NCBI GenBank assembly: GCA_030248215.1
Contig: JASANG010000443.1
Location: 124,001-188,000, forward strand
From: Enoplolaimus lenunculus
Taxonomy: Eukaryota; Nematoda; Enoplea; Enoplida; Thoracostomopsidae
DNA: 64,000 nt
Direction: 5' to 3'
This document shows, one piece after another, positions 54,801 through 64,000 of the stretch. The notes under the pieces are model-generated. The model ran no database searches, had not been told where the DNA came from, and worked only from the letters and a program-made list of their open reading frames with translations. The position numbers were made by a program, and so were the translations under genes. The first letter of the stretch is position 1. Each line of letters begins with the position of its first letter.

Positions 54801-55686
54801 GGCCCATGTATAGAACGGGGCCGGGTCGTTTTCTGGAGGGGCTATAATCGAGTCATGCGAGGTTCACGTTATAACTGGGGCAGCTTGGAACACGTTTTGT
54901 CCAAGTTGATTCGACGTCAACGTATAATTTTGTGACCTGAATAGCGGTTATGTAGACAAAAAGTGAATTTCACATGACATTAACTTACAAATCACTGATC
55001 TCAAGCGATCATCGTATCCGAATAACAGCATTTGTCATTTGATACTGCGGGACATTTAAGCGAATATCGTATGATATTCCAAGTCTACTCAAATGTTATT
55101 ATGCAGTACAAAGGAATTTGTGCGCTCTAAATAAAACAGTGAAAAATTAGGTTAATGCAGCATAAATGATTTCGAAAGTTAAATTAGCTTCTACGTTTTT
55201 GTTTCTAACTGAATTTTTCTCAAAATATATTCCTAAGTGCAAATAATTCAATTTAAATTTTAGTATCATATCACATTCTACAGGACAATCAAGCTAGTTT
55301 ACCACAACTTTGCAGACATTTTTAAACATATCATATGGTTCTCGCGGACCAATATTTGGAATATCATATCATACTCGCAGACAATATTTGGAATATCATA
55401 GGTATTGCAGTACAATCCCGGACAAACAGCACATGTCACATCAGGATAGCAGAAAATTCAAATTTTTGGAATCTGAAAGCGGATAAACGGTCAGACAAAA
55501 TGTTACCAGCTATAATCATAGGGACAAAGTGTTCCAAGCTGCCCCAGTTATAACGTGATCCCCGCATCAGTTTAAGCTTTAGACTATTTTTTTGCTTAGG
55601 TTTAGGCTTAGGAATAGGCTCATCCATACGCTTAGGATTAGGAATATGCTTATACTACTGTTCCGGCCCTGTTCTATACATGGGCC
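54801..55686 (+). mobile_element. TLM-c copy split by a CATATG element
   Basis: Left part GGCCCATGTATAGAACGGGG to GCTATAATCGAGTCA; right part from CAGTTTAAGCTTTAGACTAT to GTTCTATACATGGGCC. Confidence 0.85.
54856..55566 (+). mobile_element. CATATG-family element, nested (reference copy)
   Basis: Ends TGCGAGGTTCACGTTATAAC and CAGTTATAACGTGATCCCCG-CA are inverted repeats. TCA is duplicated on both sides (54853-54855, 55567-55569), which fits a 3-bp target as in PIF/Harbinger-like elements. About ten near-palindromes such as ATATCATATGATA lie inside. Neither strand has a long frame. Confidence 0.8.
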
Positions 55687-55768
55687 ATACAATTTTTTGA
55701 ATACAAAATGGGGTCTACAGGCAGACAAAATGTTACCCAATAGTCTAATAGGGTCAAACCGTGTCCTA

Positions 55769-56436
55769 TGCGGGGTTCACGTTATAACTGGGGCAGCCTG
55801 GAACACGTTTTGCCTCTATTACAACAGCGGGCAACATTTTGCCTGCACGTTGATCCCCTATCAAATTCAAAAAATTTGAATTATCTGCTATCCTGATGTG
55901 CCATTCACTGTTTGTACTGCAAAATCGTATAATATTGCAAATATTGTCTGCCAATATCATATGACGTGTTTGAAAATATCTGCAACGTTGTGGTAAACTT
56001 GTATGAATGTCCTGTAGAATGTCACATGATACTAAAATGTGAAATTTGAATTATATTTTCGTCCTTAGGAATATATTTTGGTAAAATTTTCGCCAGAAAC
56101 AAAAACGCAGGAGCTTAAATTCAGCTTTCGAAATGATCTAATGAAAACGTTTTACTGCTTTATTAGTGCAAAAACTGCGTTGTACAGCACAGTATCACAT
56201 GACATTTAGTAGAATTCTGTAATATCGTATGAGATTAGCATAAATGTCCCGCGATATCACATGACATATGGCTATTTGTATACGATGGTCGCATGAGATC
56301 CGGATTTGTAAGCCAGCATCATGTGACATTCACATTTTGTCGTATTATGTATTTAGTTCGCAATTTTATGTCAACGGTGAAATAACATGGGACAAAACGT
56401 GTTCCGTAGTACCCCAGTTATAATGTGAAACCCGCA
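55769..56436 (+). mobile_element. CATATG-family element
   Basis: TGCGGGGTTCACGTTATAAC to CCAGTTATAATGTGAAACCC. Same word pattern (ATATCATATGACG, AATATCGTATGAGA). Confidence 0.8.
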
Positions 56437-57194
56437 TATTTTCCAAACAAAACACTGAAAAATGTCCACTACCAAATCAGATAAAATATAGTCGTCAAAC
56501 CACAAACAGTACGCACAGTCCTTATACATAACGGAGACGAACAATATCAACACTACTGCTCAATAAGTAAATAACGCAACCCGCAATTTTACTGATAATC
56601 ATATCCTAACACTATATATGATCGCATATCTGTTTCAGCACACCAAACCGTTTTTACAATTAAAGGACAAATAAACCAGTAATCAACTTGATTCGAGAGC
56701 TTCCAAAATTCAACAAGTTTTTCAAAACATGCGTCAAAAATGCCAAAGAATTTTGTGTAGTTGTTGAACTTCAAAAGCATATATACTTGAAATTCTCAGC
56801 CACACGTCGTAAGCGTAATCGTAAACTGATCGGGAACTATACTATATACACGGTCAGATCAGAACCTAAATTTTGTTTCGCCCTACTCCAGCATCAAAGA
56901 TGACAAAATCAAGGAATGTTATCAACAGCTCCGAAAACAATATCATATACATATCGTATACGAAATATACAAATGCTTAATTGTAATATATAACTCAAAA
57001 CACAACTTCGTAAACGTACCATGATACGGCTGGCCACAGATAATTTTTTGGAGAAACGCAAATGTTTCCATAAACAATGTAATTGCCTTTAAATTATTAA
57101 ACTCAAAATTCATTTTTTTGATTTCAAAGCGACCCAATTTACACCAATAAACAAACTTAACTAAATGAAAACAAGTATCACAAGCAACGCCCAT
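56437..57194. other. Gene-free AT-rich stretch
   Basis: No exon with a splice context or repeat family recognised. Confidence 0.35.
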
Positions 57195-57388
57195 CACTGT
57201 AAATTTCAATTAGTTGATTAATCAATTCAGCTAGCGAGTTGGTTATTTCTGAATTAGTTGAATCTGGATGAGTTAATTAACTCAGAATGAATTGAATCTA
57301 CTCAAAATTCTGAGTTCTGATAGTCCTAACTCAGACTGAGTGATTCAACTCATTCTGAGTTAAAATCAACTCGTTGAAATTTACAGTG
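57195..57388 (+). mobile_element. TGAGTT MITE, internally deleted
   Basis: Ends intact, about 55 bp of the left arm missing. Confidence 0.82.
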
Positions 57389-58929
57389 CAACATAGAACC
57401 CATTGATAGAAGAGCCCAAATCTTAAACCTCACAGAACCGAGATGACAAAGAATGAGCTTGGTAGCCCCTAAAATTTCAGCTCAGCTTTCAAACGGGCCA
57501 CAACATTTGCATCAGTGTACACTTCTATTCCTATCGTAATTTCATTGACATTCAATGCGAGAAGTTTGCTCGCTGATTCTGTGAAACAACAAAGTTTTGA
57601 ATCATTAAGCAAAAGCAAAACTTGTACGATACAGCAAAAATTGTATAAAACGTGTATATAAAGTATACATACAACCATAATATATATATGTGGACATTTT
57701 TTTCAGCACAATCAACAGTGAATGTGACAGTAGTTGGCGGAATAAGCCTCTAAAACAAGCTAAAATAGAATTTTCCACAATGAACTCTAGCCATACTTCC
57801 GCGTATACTTTAAGCATGAGCATGCATTCTCTGATGGTTGTAGCACCTATCACCATTTGGCGACGTTGTTTTCAAACAATCAAACTACTATGTCCACGCA
57901 AAAAAAAGAAATTGTGTAGTGTTTTGTAGAAACCACTCGCAAGAGAAACTCGTGAAATTAAGCAATGTGTTGCGCTTTCTAGTTCAAATAAATAGGTGCT
58001 ATACACAGTTGAGAATACAACCTACATGCTCACGCACGTTGTATACATAAAATGGTAGCGGGAACCAGCACAAATTGAACCAACAACACGACATCAGTGC
58101 TTACTTTTCGACAACGTATTAATTTAAAAGGCTTTATCACCCAAACTGGACTGGCTCACGACTACGTATATACATCGACGCGAAAGCAAACCACCAGAGT
58201 CGCAACCAATTTGTAAGCGTACGCGTTCTGGCTCTCTTGACTTGTAGTAAATCTATTAAATCCATTACTTTACTTTGTTAAAACCGATAATTGCAGTTTA
58301 TCCCCGTTTAAAAAGCAACATTTTTCCAAACGTCTTTCAGATTGCAAACTTCCTGCTTACACAATCCGCATTCAATGTACTACAAATTGCTACAGTAAGC
58401 AACAATGTATATATAAATAAGTTTTTACAAAAACTTTAACCCCAAAAATGAATTGTCTCGCATTGCAAAATAAACAACATCAAAGCGGTTGATAATTGTA
58501 GATAAAATCTAGACGGTATATGCTACTATTAGCCTAAATATTAAGAAGGTTGAAGGTAATTCCAAACACTCCGGGGATCACACATTTAAAAAAATCACAA
58601 AATAAACAGTACAATAAAAGCATACGAACACGAATGTAATGAAGAAATTATTAATACGGTAAATTTACCGTTGTATAACCGAAGCGACTAAATTGCGTTA
58701 GTATATGCTGCCCGTGTTAAGATTAAGACAATAAAACGCACGACCATGGATGCAGCCAGGATTTTTGAAAAGCGGTTATGTTCTATAAAAACGTCGAGTA
58801 GAGGGTTCTTGCGTTCGGACAAAAATGCCAAAGTCGGGTTTGACACCTGAAACCGCCGGCTGGCTGCACCCTTGCGCCCGACGCACGTTGATAGATATAT
58901 AGTATTATTACTAAAAAATCAGGATGCAG
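57389..58929. other. Long stretch without recognised genes
   Basis: AT-rich, MITE-poor compared with the left part. Short open frames only. It could hold regulatory or non-coding transcripts, but nothing in the sequence shows it. Confidence 0.35.
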
Positions 58930-58937
58930 AATAAAAT

Positions 58938-59111
58938 CAGGGATGTGCGATGTATTATCCCAGAATGATAAAGAAGTACGAAAAAGCATTCAAAACTTTT
59001 GTTAGAAAAAATTTTATTTTTATGCTCGGTAACGGTCAAAAATTGACCGAGATCGAGACCAAACAGTCTCGGTCTCGGTTGTTGGGTCTCTACCGAGACC
59101 GCGCATCCCTG
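58938..59111 (+). mobile_element. hAT-like MITE, CAGGGATGTGCG family
   Basis: Ends CAGGGATGTGCG / CGCGCATCCCTG are inverted and flanked by the 8-bp duplication AATAAAAT / AATAAAAC. The right half holds GAGACC/GGTCTC hairpins. Single copy in the window. Confidence 0.8.
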
Positions 59112-59119
59112 AATAAAAC

Positions 59120-60312
59120 TACCCTTAACACAATTTCACACATACCCTTATGTCAAGAGAGAAAACCTGCGATATTTAAATACAACGAAAGTTTAAAGAT
59201 TTTGACAGCCTCACACAATCTTTTAACGACAAAAAATTATCTGCAACCGTTTAATTGTACTAAAATTTCTCTAAAACCAATTAGGTATCTAACAAATAGC
59301 GCAATACAATATGCCACTAAACTATATACAATTTCAAAACAATTATTTTTTTCAAAAAACACCCTATCCGAACAAACTTTAGCAACCGCAATCCTGATCA
59401 CAAGACCAATCGATTGCAGCCATATACACATTTTGCGAATCTTCATCGTCCCATCGAATACTTTAAGCTTATACGACACTACCCTGGTTTTGGAAAATAT
59501 CGTAAAGCTGGGTCAAAACTCAAAAAAATTAAACGCACAGCGCAAAACAAAAAATTGTCATTTAAACATCGCATTCACCTGTAATTTTTAACACTGCGGA
59601 CGTACTGCACAAATCACAATGAAAAACATACAAACAAATTACATTATAAATAAACTTTGAATGGGCAAAAACGGAGCACATAAACAGCATCGCATGTTAC
59701 GATTTTACTGCTTATTTACACGATATAAATTGAATTATAATAAGTGGAAGCAGTAGCATCATTCATTATACAAGACGTGTTTTTGATTGGTATGTTTGTA
59801 TATGAGATTAAGACTCTAGATTAAGATATGATATGTCAAACCAAGAGACAGCTCTGTATACCTCAAAGTGCAACCGGATATCCACATCCGGGAATATCTT
59901 TATCCGGTTTTGGCAGCCGGAACAAACCTGTCAGACGCCGAAATTACACGGCGGTGTTGGTTTAAGCAAGATAACGAAGTTAATTGATTATCGGTAATAA
60001 AATTGGTCCACGTGTAAAGCAATCGCGGAGATGGAAGGTCATGGTGGCCAACACTAATTGAAACTAAAAACCTTACTCTAGCTGTCTAGTCTCAAGGGTA
60101 CAACCGGCTATCCGGCTCCTGCAAAAACTGACACCCGGTTCTTGTATTCTAGATCGCCGGATATTTATTGCTAAAAAGTATAACCTAACTTTATATTATT
60201 GATATTTTTAATATCCGGCTGAAGTCTACTCGCCTCGATACTCACACTTATTCGAGCATTTTAATCTAACATACCATACCACCTCAAACAACAAAGAATT
60301 GTCGATACTTAA
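59120..60312. other. Downstream region of profilin, no further gene
   Basis: Two pairs of CCGGAT/ATCCGG word clusters (59870-59935 and 60100-60215), possibly the two ends of another MITE of about 370 bp. The rest is AT-rich. Confidence 0.35.
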
Positions 60313-62586
60313 TTAATAACCAGAAGAACGCAAATGATCAGCGATGTGTTCAAGGGCTTTTCGGCACACAACACCTTCCGTCCGATCACCTTTGAATTGC
60401 GCAATTATAACAGCTAAAACAGCATAGATATATTATAAAAACAAAAACATATGAATATATATACCTATTTAATTTTAGGTTTCACTGGTTTGGATAACTT
60501 CAAAGTTTGAACGCGTAGTATTGTTGAATACAAAACATTTCCGGCGGAAAACTAAAACTCTACACTTTTTAATAACACAGTTACTAGAGTTTCAACAGGA
60601 ATTAAATTTCACCGCAGCAGAAACTTAATACTCCCACAGGAACCGGAATTTGAAATAATTAGTTCGACAACTAGCCAAAAATAATTGGCTTGAGTGAATT
60701 TTCGGCTATTCCATTATCAAGTTTGGCGAAATCACATCAGACTTTTAACCAAAGAAAAATTCCAGTTTCTGCGTCTTTGAGTTCAGGAACAGGATACGTA
60801 CTCAAAACATGTGCGAACGGGTGTTCGGCTTCGGTAAAAAATACCATAAACATAAGAAAACTTGTTACTAAAATTGTTTGAGCGAAAATTGTACGTAGAT
60901 ATCATGGTTCAACCTGATACCAAAAAATAACGCAGCCATATGTCTAAATGCATATTTCAACAAAAGTTACGCTTAACCACGCTAATTAAGCACATACTAC
61001 GCACGTACTTGGTACAATATGTAATTTATTTCTACAAGGGTCGTAGTATTAACTGGACTTTCCGGATGACTGTACCCTATTTTATATGTGAGATAAAAAT
61101 CGGAGGTTAAGTATATATATACCAATTCAGAATTTTTCGCACATTGATTTTTACTTAAATAAATTTATTTCCAAGCCTTGATGTGACGCCAACTGATGTT
61201 TCTTGTCTTTCCGTTTTTACAAATATAAAATTACAAACCTCATCAATGGGTCGAAGAGAAGAGGCAGAATTTGGCCAAGCGACGTTAAGCCCCCCCACTA
61301 GCAAAACGCCAACATATATTTTTTACTGTTTACCTTTGTTTGTTTTGACTGCCATAATACCGATATCTGGCTGCGTTGAGCGCTTTCCAATAACAAACGT
61401 TTCGTCTACTTGCGGCACAATGTACTTGAGGCCTTCGGCGTGCAATCCCGTCCCGGGCACTTCGTTGACGTTATCAAACATTGTTCCAAACCTCGTACAT
61501 TCTGCTGCTTCTAACTGCAATCAATACAACAAAAATTGTTTATTAACAACTATGCTAGGATATTTATTATTTATGATTACCGGAAATAAATCGTAACATT
61601 ATAAATCACACATTTCTTTATCCGTATTCTTAAACGCGAATAGTAGCACTTCTATTAGCTGGTGTTGGTGATAAGTCTTTTAACTTTCAAATCAGCGAAT
61701 GGTGAGTTTCAAATCGAGCACCTTTATCAGATTTGAGTTTCCGCCTGCAAATTGAAATATCTGAAACTGCACGAATTCGGGAGTTTAAAAACCAATATAT
61801 ACTAACTGCTGATCAGGATGCGAACCTATAATATCCGTATCCGGTGAAGGCAGGTGAAGGTGACAACAAAGGTTCTGATTCGACAAAAAATTTGCAGTTG
61901 GGACTCGTTTGTGAAAAAGCCGAATTATACAAGTCTTGCAATATGTTTGTTTTCATTTTTAAACAATAAAAATTTGAAATAAATTAAATCAGTATTTTTG
62001 TTTCAGGTCACAAGTATCAGAACTGAGGTCGGACACGAAATGTATTAACGTTTAAAAGTGAATGCGGCTGGCATTGCGTTAATATTCAAAAATAAATTAT
62101 AGATATATATCTGAAACTTGCAACATGTTATATTCCAATTCAGATACGGCAAATTAGCAATGGATTGGGTCAAATCGTGGATTTGGCGCCACACAGGGTT
62201 CCGGTATTTGGTATAAACCAAACGGATATCAAATATTTACGATTGTGGTCCGCACACCATAAACAACTTTTGACACGTGAACAAATTTAATATCTTGCTG
62301 AGATTAACTTCCTGGACAACTAACCGAATCATTTTGTCTTTATTAAGCGTATATATTACAACATAAATGCACATGAACAAACGTGATCTAGACAGTCGTT
62401 TCGAGTTCCAGTAAAACTAAAAATTTATTGTCAACGCTCAAGCTTGAAACTTACATTGAAAGTTTCACCTACAGGTGCTTCACTCCTAGCCCATAAACCA
62501 CCGTCAGGGCTTCCAACAATTGCAGCTTTTGTAATGCATTTGGCAGAATCTAGAAGGCTTTGGATGTATGCTTGCCAGCCGGACAT
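60313..62586 (-). CDS. pfn: Profilin, actin-monomer binding protein (3 exons, complete)
   Basis: Exons 62586-62455 (44 codons, phase 0), 61514-61334 (ends in phase 1) and 60413-60313 give 137 residues. Donors are GTAAGT and GTAAAC; acceptors are TTGCAG and TTTTAG. It begins MSGWQAYIQSLLDSAKCITK, with AAIVGSPDGGLWARSE, then the nematode-type middle FDNVNEVPGTGLHAEGLKYI and TFVIGKRS. The C-terminal strand AVIIAQFKGD and helix RKALEHIADHLRSSGY close the fold. The N- and C-terminal helices and Trp4 that form the poly-Pro groove are present. Profilin sequesters G-actin, speeds its nucleotide exchange and feeds formins and Ena/VASP in the cytoplasm. The length is a few residues above the usual nematode 126-132. 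A possible AATAAA on the minus strand at 60164-60169 lies about 145 bases past the stop. No MITE interrupts the exons. Confidence 0.93.
60414..61333 (-). other. Profilin intron 2
   Basis: AT-rich, with no nested gene; the 63-codon frame at 60690-60881 has no support. Confidence 0.6.
61515..62454 (-). other. Profilin intron 1
   Basis: AT-rich; a TATCCGTATCCGG cluster near 61830 resembles CCGGAT words elsewhere. No gene. Confidence 0.6.
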
Positions 62587-62975
62587 TTTTGATATTGATC
62601 ACTTTTGTAATAACGATTGCTGTGCACTACCAAAATGATATTCTAAGCATACACGAGGCGATTACGTAACAGCGAATAAAGTAGGAATTATATACGTATT
62701 CTATTACACCAAACGACTGACAAACTAAACCACAAACAAATGTATGTGTACGAGCAGTATTAGCTGATAATCATGTAAGTCAAAAGTTGACGATGGGACA
62801 TGCGGATGCATAGAGACAACTAATAACCTCATACTAAAGCTTCACATCTGTAAAACGTTATGTATTTGTAGTGCCTTCATATGTAGAAGCGGTAAAAACA
62901 TTGAAGAACCAAGATGCATGTGTATGTTGAAGTTCTTGTAAGGCATAAAAACAGAAAAAGTATAGGTTGATTGTG

Positions 62976-63051
62976 AGGCGGCGTGGCTAATTGGCTAGCG
63001 CACTGGACTGATAATCGACCGAGTTCGAAACCTCCTCGGAACGTGCCTCAT
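62976..63051 (+). pseudogene. tRNA-like sequence (Ile-GAT-like loop)
   Basis: Box A TGGCTAATTGG, loop CTGATAA (anticodon GAT), box B GAGTTCGAAACC. The acceptor pairs GAGGC/GCCTC. The T loop is too long and the anticodon stem has mismatches, so it is a tRNA relic or tRNA-derived repeat. Confidence 0.4.
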
Positions 63052-63297
63052 TTTCAGCTGCGAACTCAACTAAAATCTCGTACCCTAACGTACCCAACTT
63101 ATCACAGAGGAAAGCTAACTTCGAGCGCAGTGTAAGCGAAAGATTATATAAAATGGACAATTTTATATTATCGATTCATGTTTAACATCTCGCTGATATT
63201 TTAAGGCCTGTCGGTATATGTGCACGTAAGTGTATGTAAAGCAAATGTTGCCATGCCTGTGCAGTGCACATATGCCGGTATAAGAAGTTGTTGCAAC

Positions 63298-63368
63298 GAC
63301 CGCGTAGTGTAGTGGTAGCATGCTTGGCTCGAGCGCAAGAGGGCCGAGGTTCGATTCCCGGCGTGGTC
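63298..63368 (+). tRNA. tRNA-like, Gly-type body with CGA in the anticodon position
   Basis: 71 nt. The acceptor GACCGCG/CGTGGTC pairs over 7 bp. D arm GTGTAGTGGTAGCAT, anticodon stem CTTGG/GCAAG (4 of 5), loop CTCGAGC, box B GGTTCGATTCC. The T stem CGAGG/CCCGG has two mismatches. The size and D arm resemble tRNA-Gly, yet CGA would be Ser, which normally has a long variable arm. Function doubtful. Confidence 0.4.
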
Positions 63369-63602
63369 ATTAACTTTGGCAAAACTTCAAACGGGGGTCG
63401 TGCAGACCGTATAGTACCAACATGGAGGTCCCACCGAGATGGGCACTGCAAACAGCAAGCCCATGAATTCGGGTAGTTGGATTCACGGTCCGGGACGACC
63501 GCCTGTAAAAAAGAGGGATGTCGGTATATGTGCACGTAAGTGTATGTAAAGCAAATGTTGCCATGCCTGTGCACATATGCCGGTATAAGAAGTTGTTGCA
63601 AC

Positions 63603-63673
63603 GACCGCGTAGTGTAGTGGTAGCATGCTTGGCTCGAGCGCAAGAGGGCCGAGGTTCGATTCCCGGCGTGATC
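63603..63673 (+). pseudogene. Second copy of the tRNA-like sequence
   Basis: Identical to 63298-63368 except one base in the 3' acceptor strand (CGTGATC), which breaks one pair. Confidence 0.45.
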
Positions 63674-63836
63674 ACTAACTTTGGGCAAAACTGCAGACCG
63701 TATAGTACCACACCCATGCCTCACCCTATCCAGCAGAATTTAGAGACATCGATTCTTTGTTCATTTTCAAACATGAGCAGTGTCAGTCAAGGTAGGAACT
63801 GGGACTTCAGACCTTTCAACTAAGCAGCTGGAAAAG

Positions 63837-63916
63837 CGGGCTAGAGCGGGGATTGAACTCTCAGCGTATGGATCCTTAAGCGACCACTCTACCACTGCGC
63901 CACGTAGCCCGCCTCT
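63837..63916 (-). pseudogene. tRNA-like sequence, minus strand
   Basis: Minus strand reads GCGGGCTACGTGGCGCAGTG ... GAGAGTTCAATCC ... AGCCCGC. Box A and box B are present and the outer 7 bp pair, but spacing to the D arm is two bases off and the middle resembles a Leu/Ser arm. Probably not functional. Confidence 0.4.
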
Positions 63917-64000
63917 CCAACTGCATTCTTCGTCGACTATGTGTCGACCGTATGCTGCCAGCTAGCATACATACAGTGCACTGCACTATATTGCATACGC

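Larger units (their letters stand above)
63210..63725 (+). repeat. Tandem duplication of about 310 bp carrying a tRNA-like sequence
   Basis: GTCGGTATATGTGCACGTAA starts both units (63210 and 63520). Unit 2 lacks the GCAGT insertion and is shortened after the tRNA-like part (GCAAAACTGCAGACCGTATA). Confidence 0.85.

Noticed and set aside
58950-59591. 213-codon frame on +
   Set aside because: Its first third lies in a hAT-like MITE and the rest is AT-rich with no homology or splice context.
61183-61596. 137-codon frame on +
   Set aside because: It is the antisense of profilin exon 2, whose minus-strand reading has homology and splice sites.
63182-63724. 180-codon frame on - and related + frames
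   Set aside because: They cover the tandem tRNA-like duplication and repeat the same peptide twice.
1-64000. LTR elements, retroviruses, Polintons, LINEs
   Set aside because: No long terminal direct repeats and no reverse transcriptase, integrase, capsid or polymerase motifs were seen in any open frame.

Overview
The window looks like nuclear DNA of a nematode, or a close relative, with a repeat-rich genome. Three signals point there. A cuticlin-like ZP-domain gene carries worm-type motifs. A profilin begins MSGWQAYIQ, as C. elegans profilins do. The interspersed repeats carry arrays of TTAGGC, the hexamer of C. elegans and Ascaris telomeres. A mermithid or other enoplean worm is my guess; the sequence does not prove it.

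Four host genes can be supported, all spliced. (1) The 3' part of a cuticlin-like ZP gene on + (four exons, 874-7041), cut by the left edge. (2) A coiled-coil protein with an Asn-rich tract on - (six phase-consistent exons, 10173-20303; its 5' end is unresolved), convergent with gene 1. (3) A rhodopsin-class peptide-type GPCR on + (two exons, 49776-53079) with a very long polyGln tail. (4) A complete three-exon profilin on - (60313-62586). All four show GT..AG introns whose phases agree.

Nearly everything else is short non-autonomous DNA transposons (MITE-like), about 100 recognisable copies. The main families are: TLM (about 38 copies and fragments, interior of TTAGGC hexamers, three terminal subfamilies); the TGAGTT fold-back (28 copies, ends CACTGTAAATT); the GAGTC hairpin (7 copies, ends CACTGCAAAA); AGGGTTGCGCTATA elements with GC-rich minisatellites inside; CTTGCA, CATATG, CCCGAATAAG and CCGGAA families; three hAT-like families with 8-bp target duplications; and a TTAA-flanked MITE containing a tRNA-like sequence. 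Several are inserted into one another, which gives a relative age order.

Layout: 1-7041 ZP gene with MITE-filled introns; 7042-10172 convergent intergenic MITEs; 10173-20303 (perhaps to 23257) coiled-coil gene; 23258-49775 a gene desert made mostly of MITEs, microsatellites and AT-rich DNA; 49776-53079 GPCR; 53080-60312 MITEs, then plain AT-rich DNA; 60313-62586 profilin; 62976-63916 a cluster of tRNA-like sequences, two of them in a tandem duplication. No LTR elements, retroviruses, LINE reverse transcriptase, transposase genes, CRISPR arrays or rRNA genes were seen.
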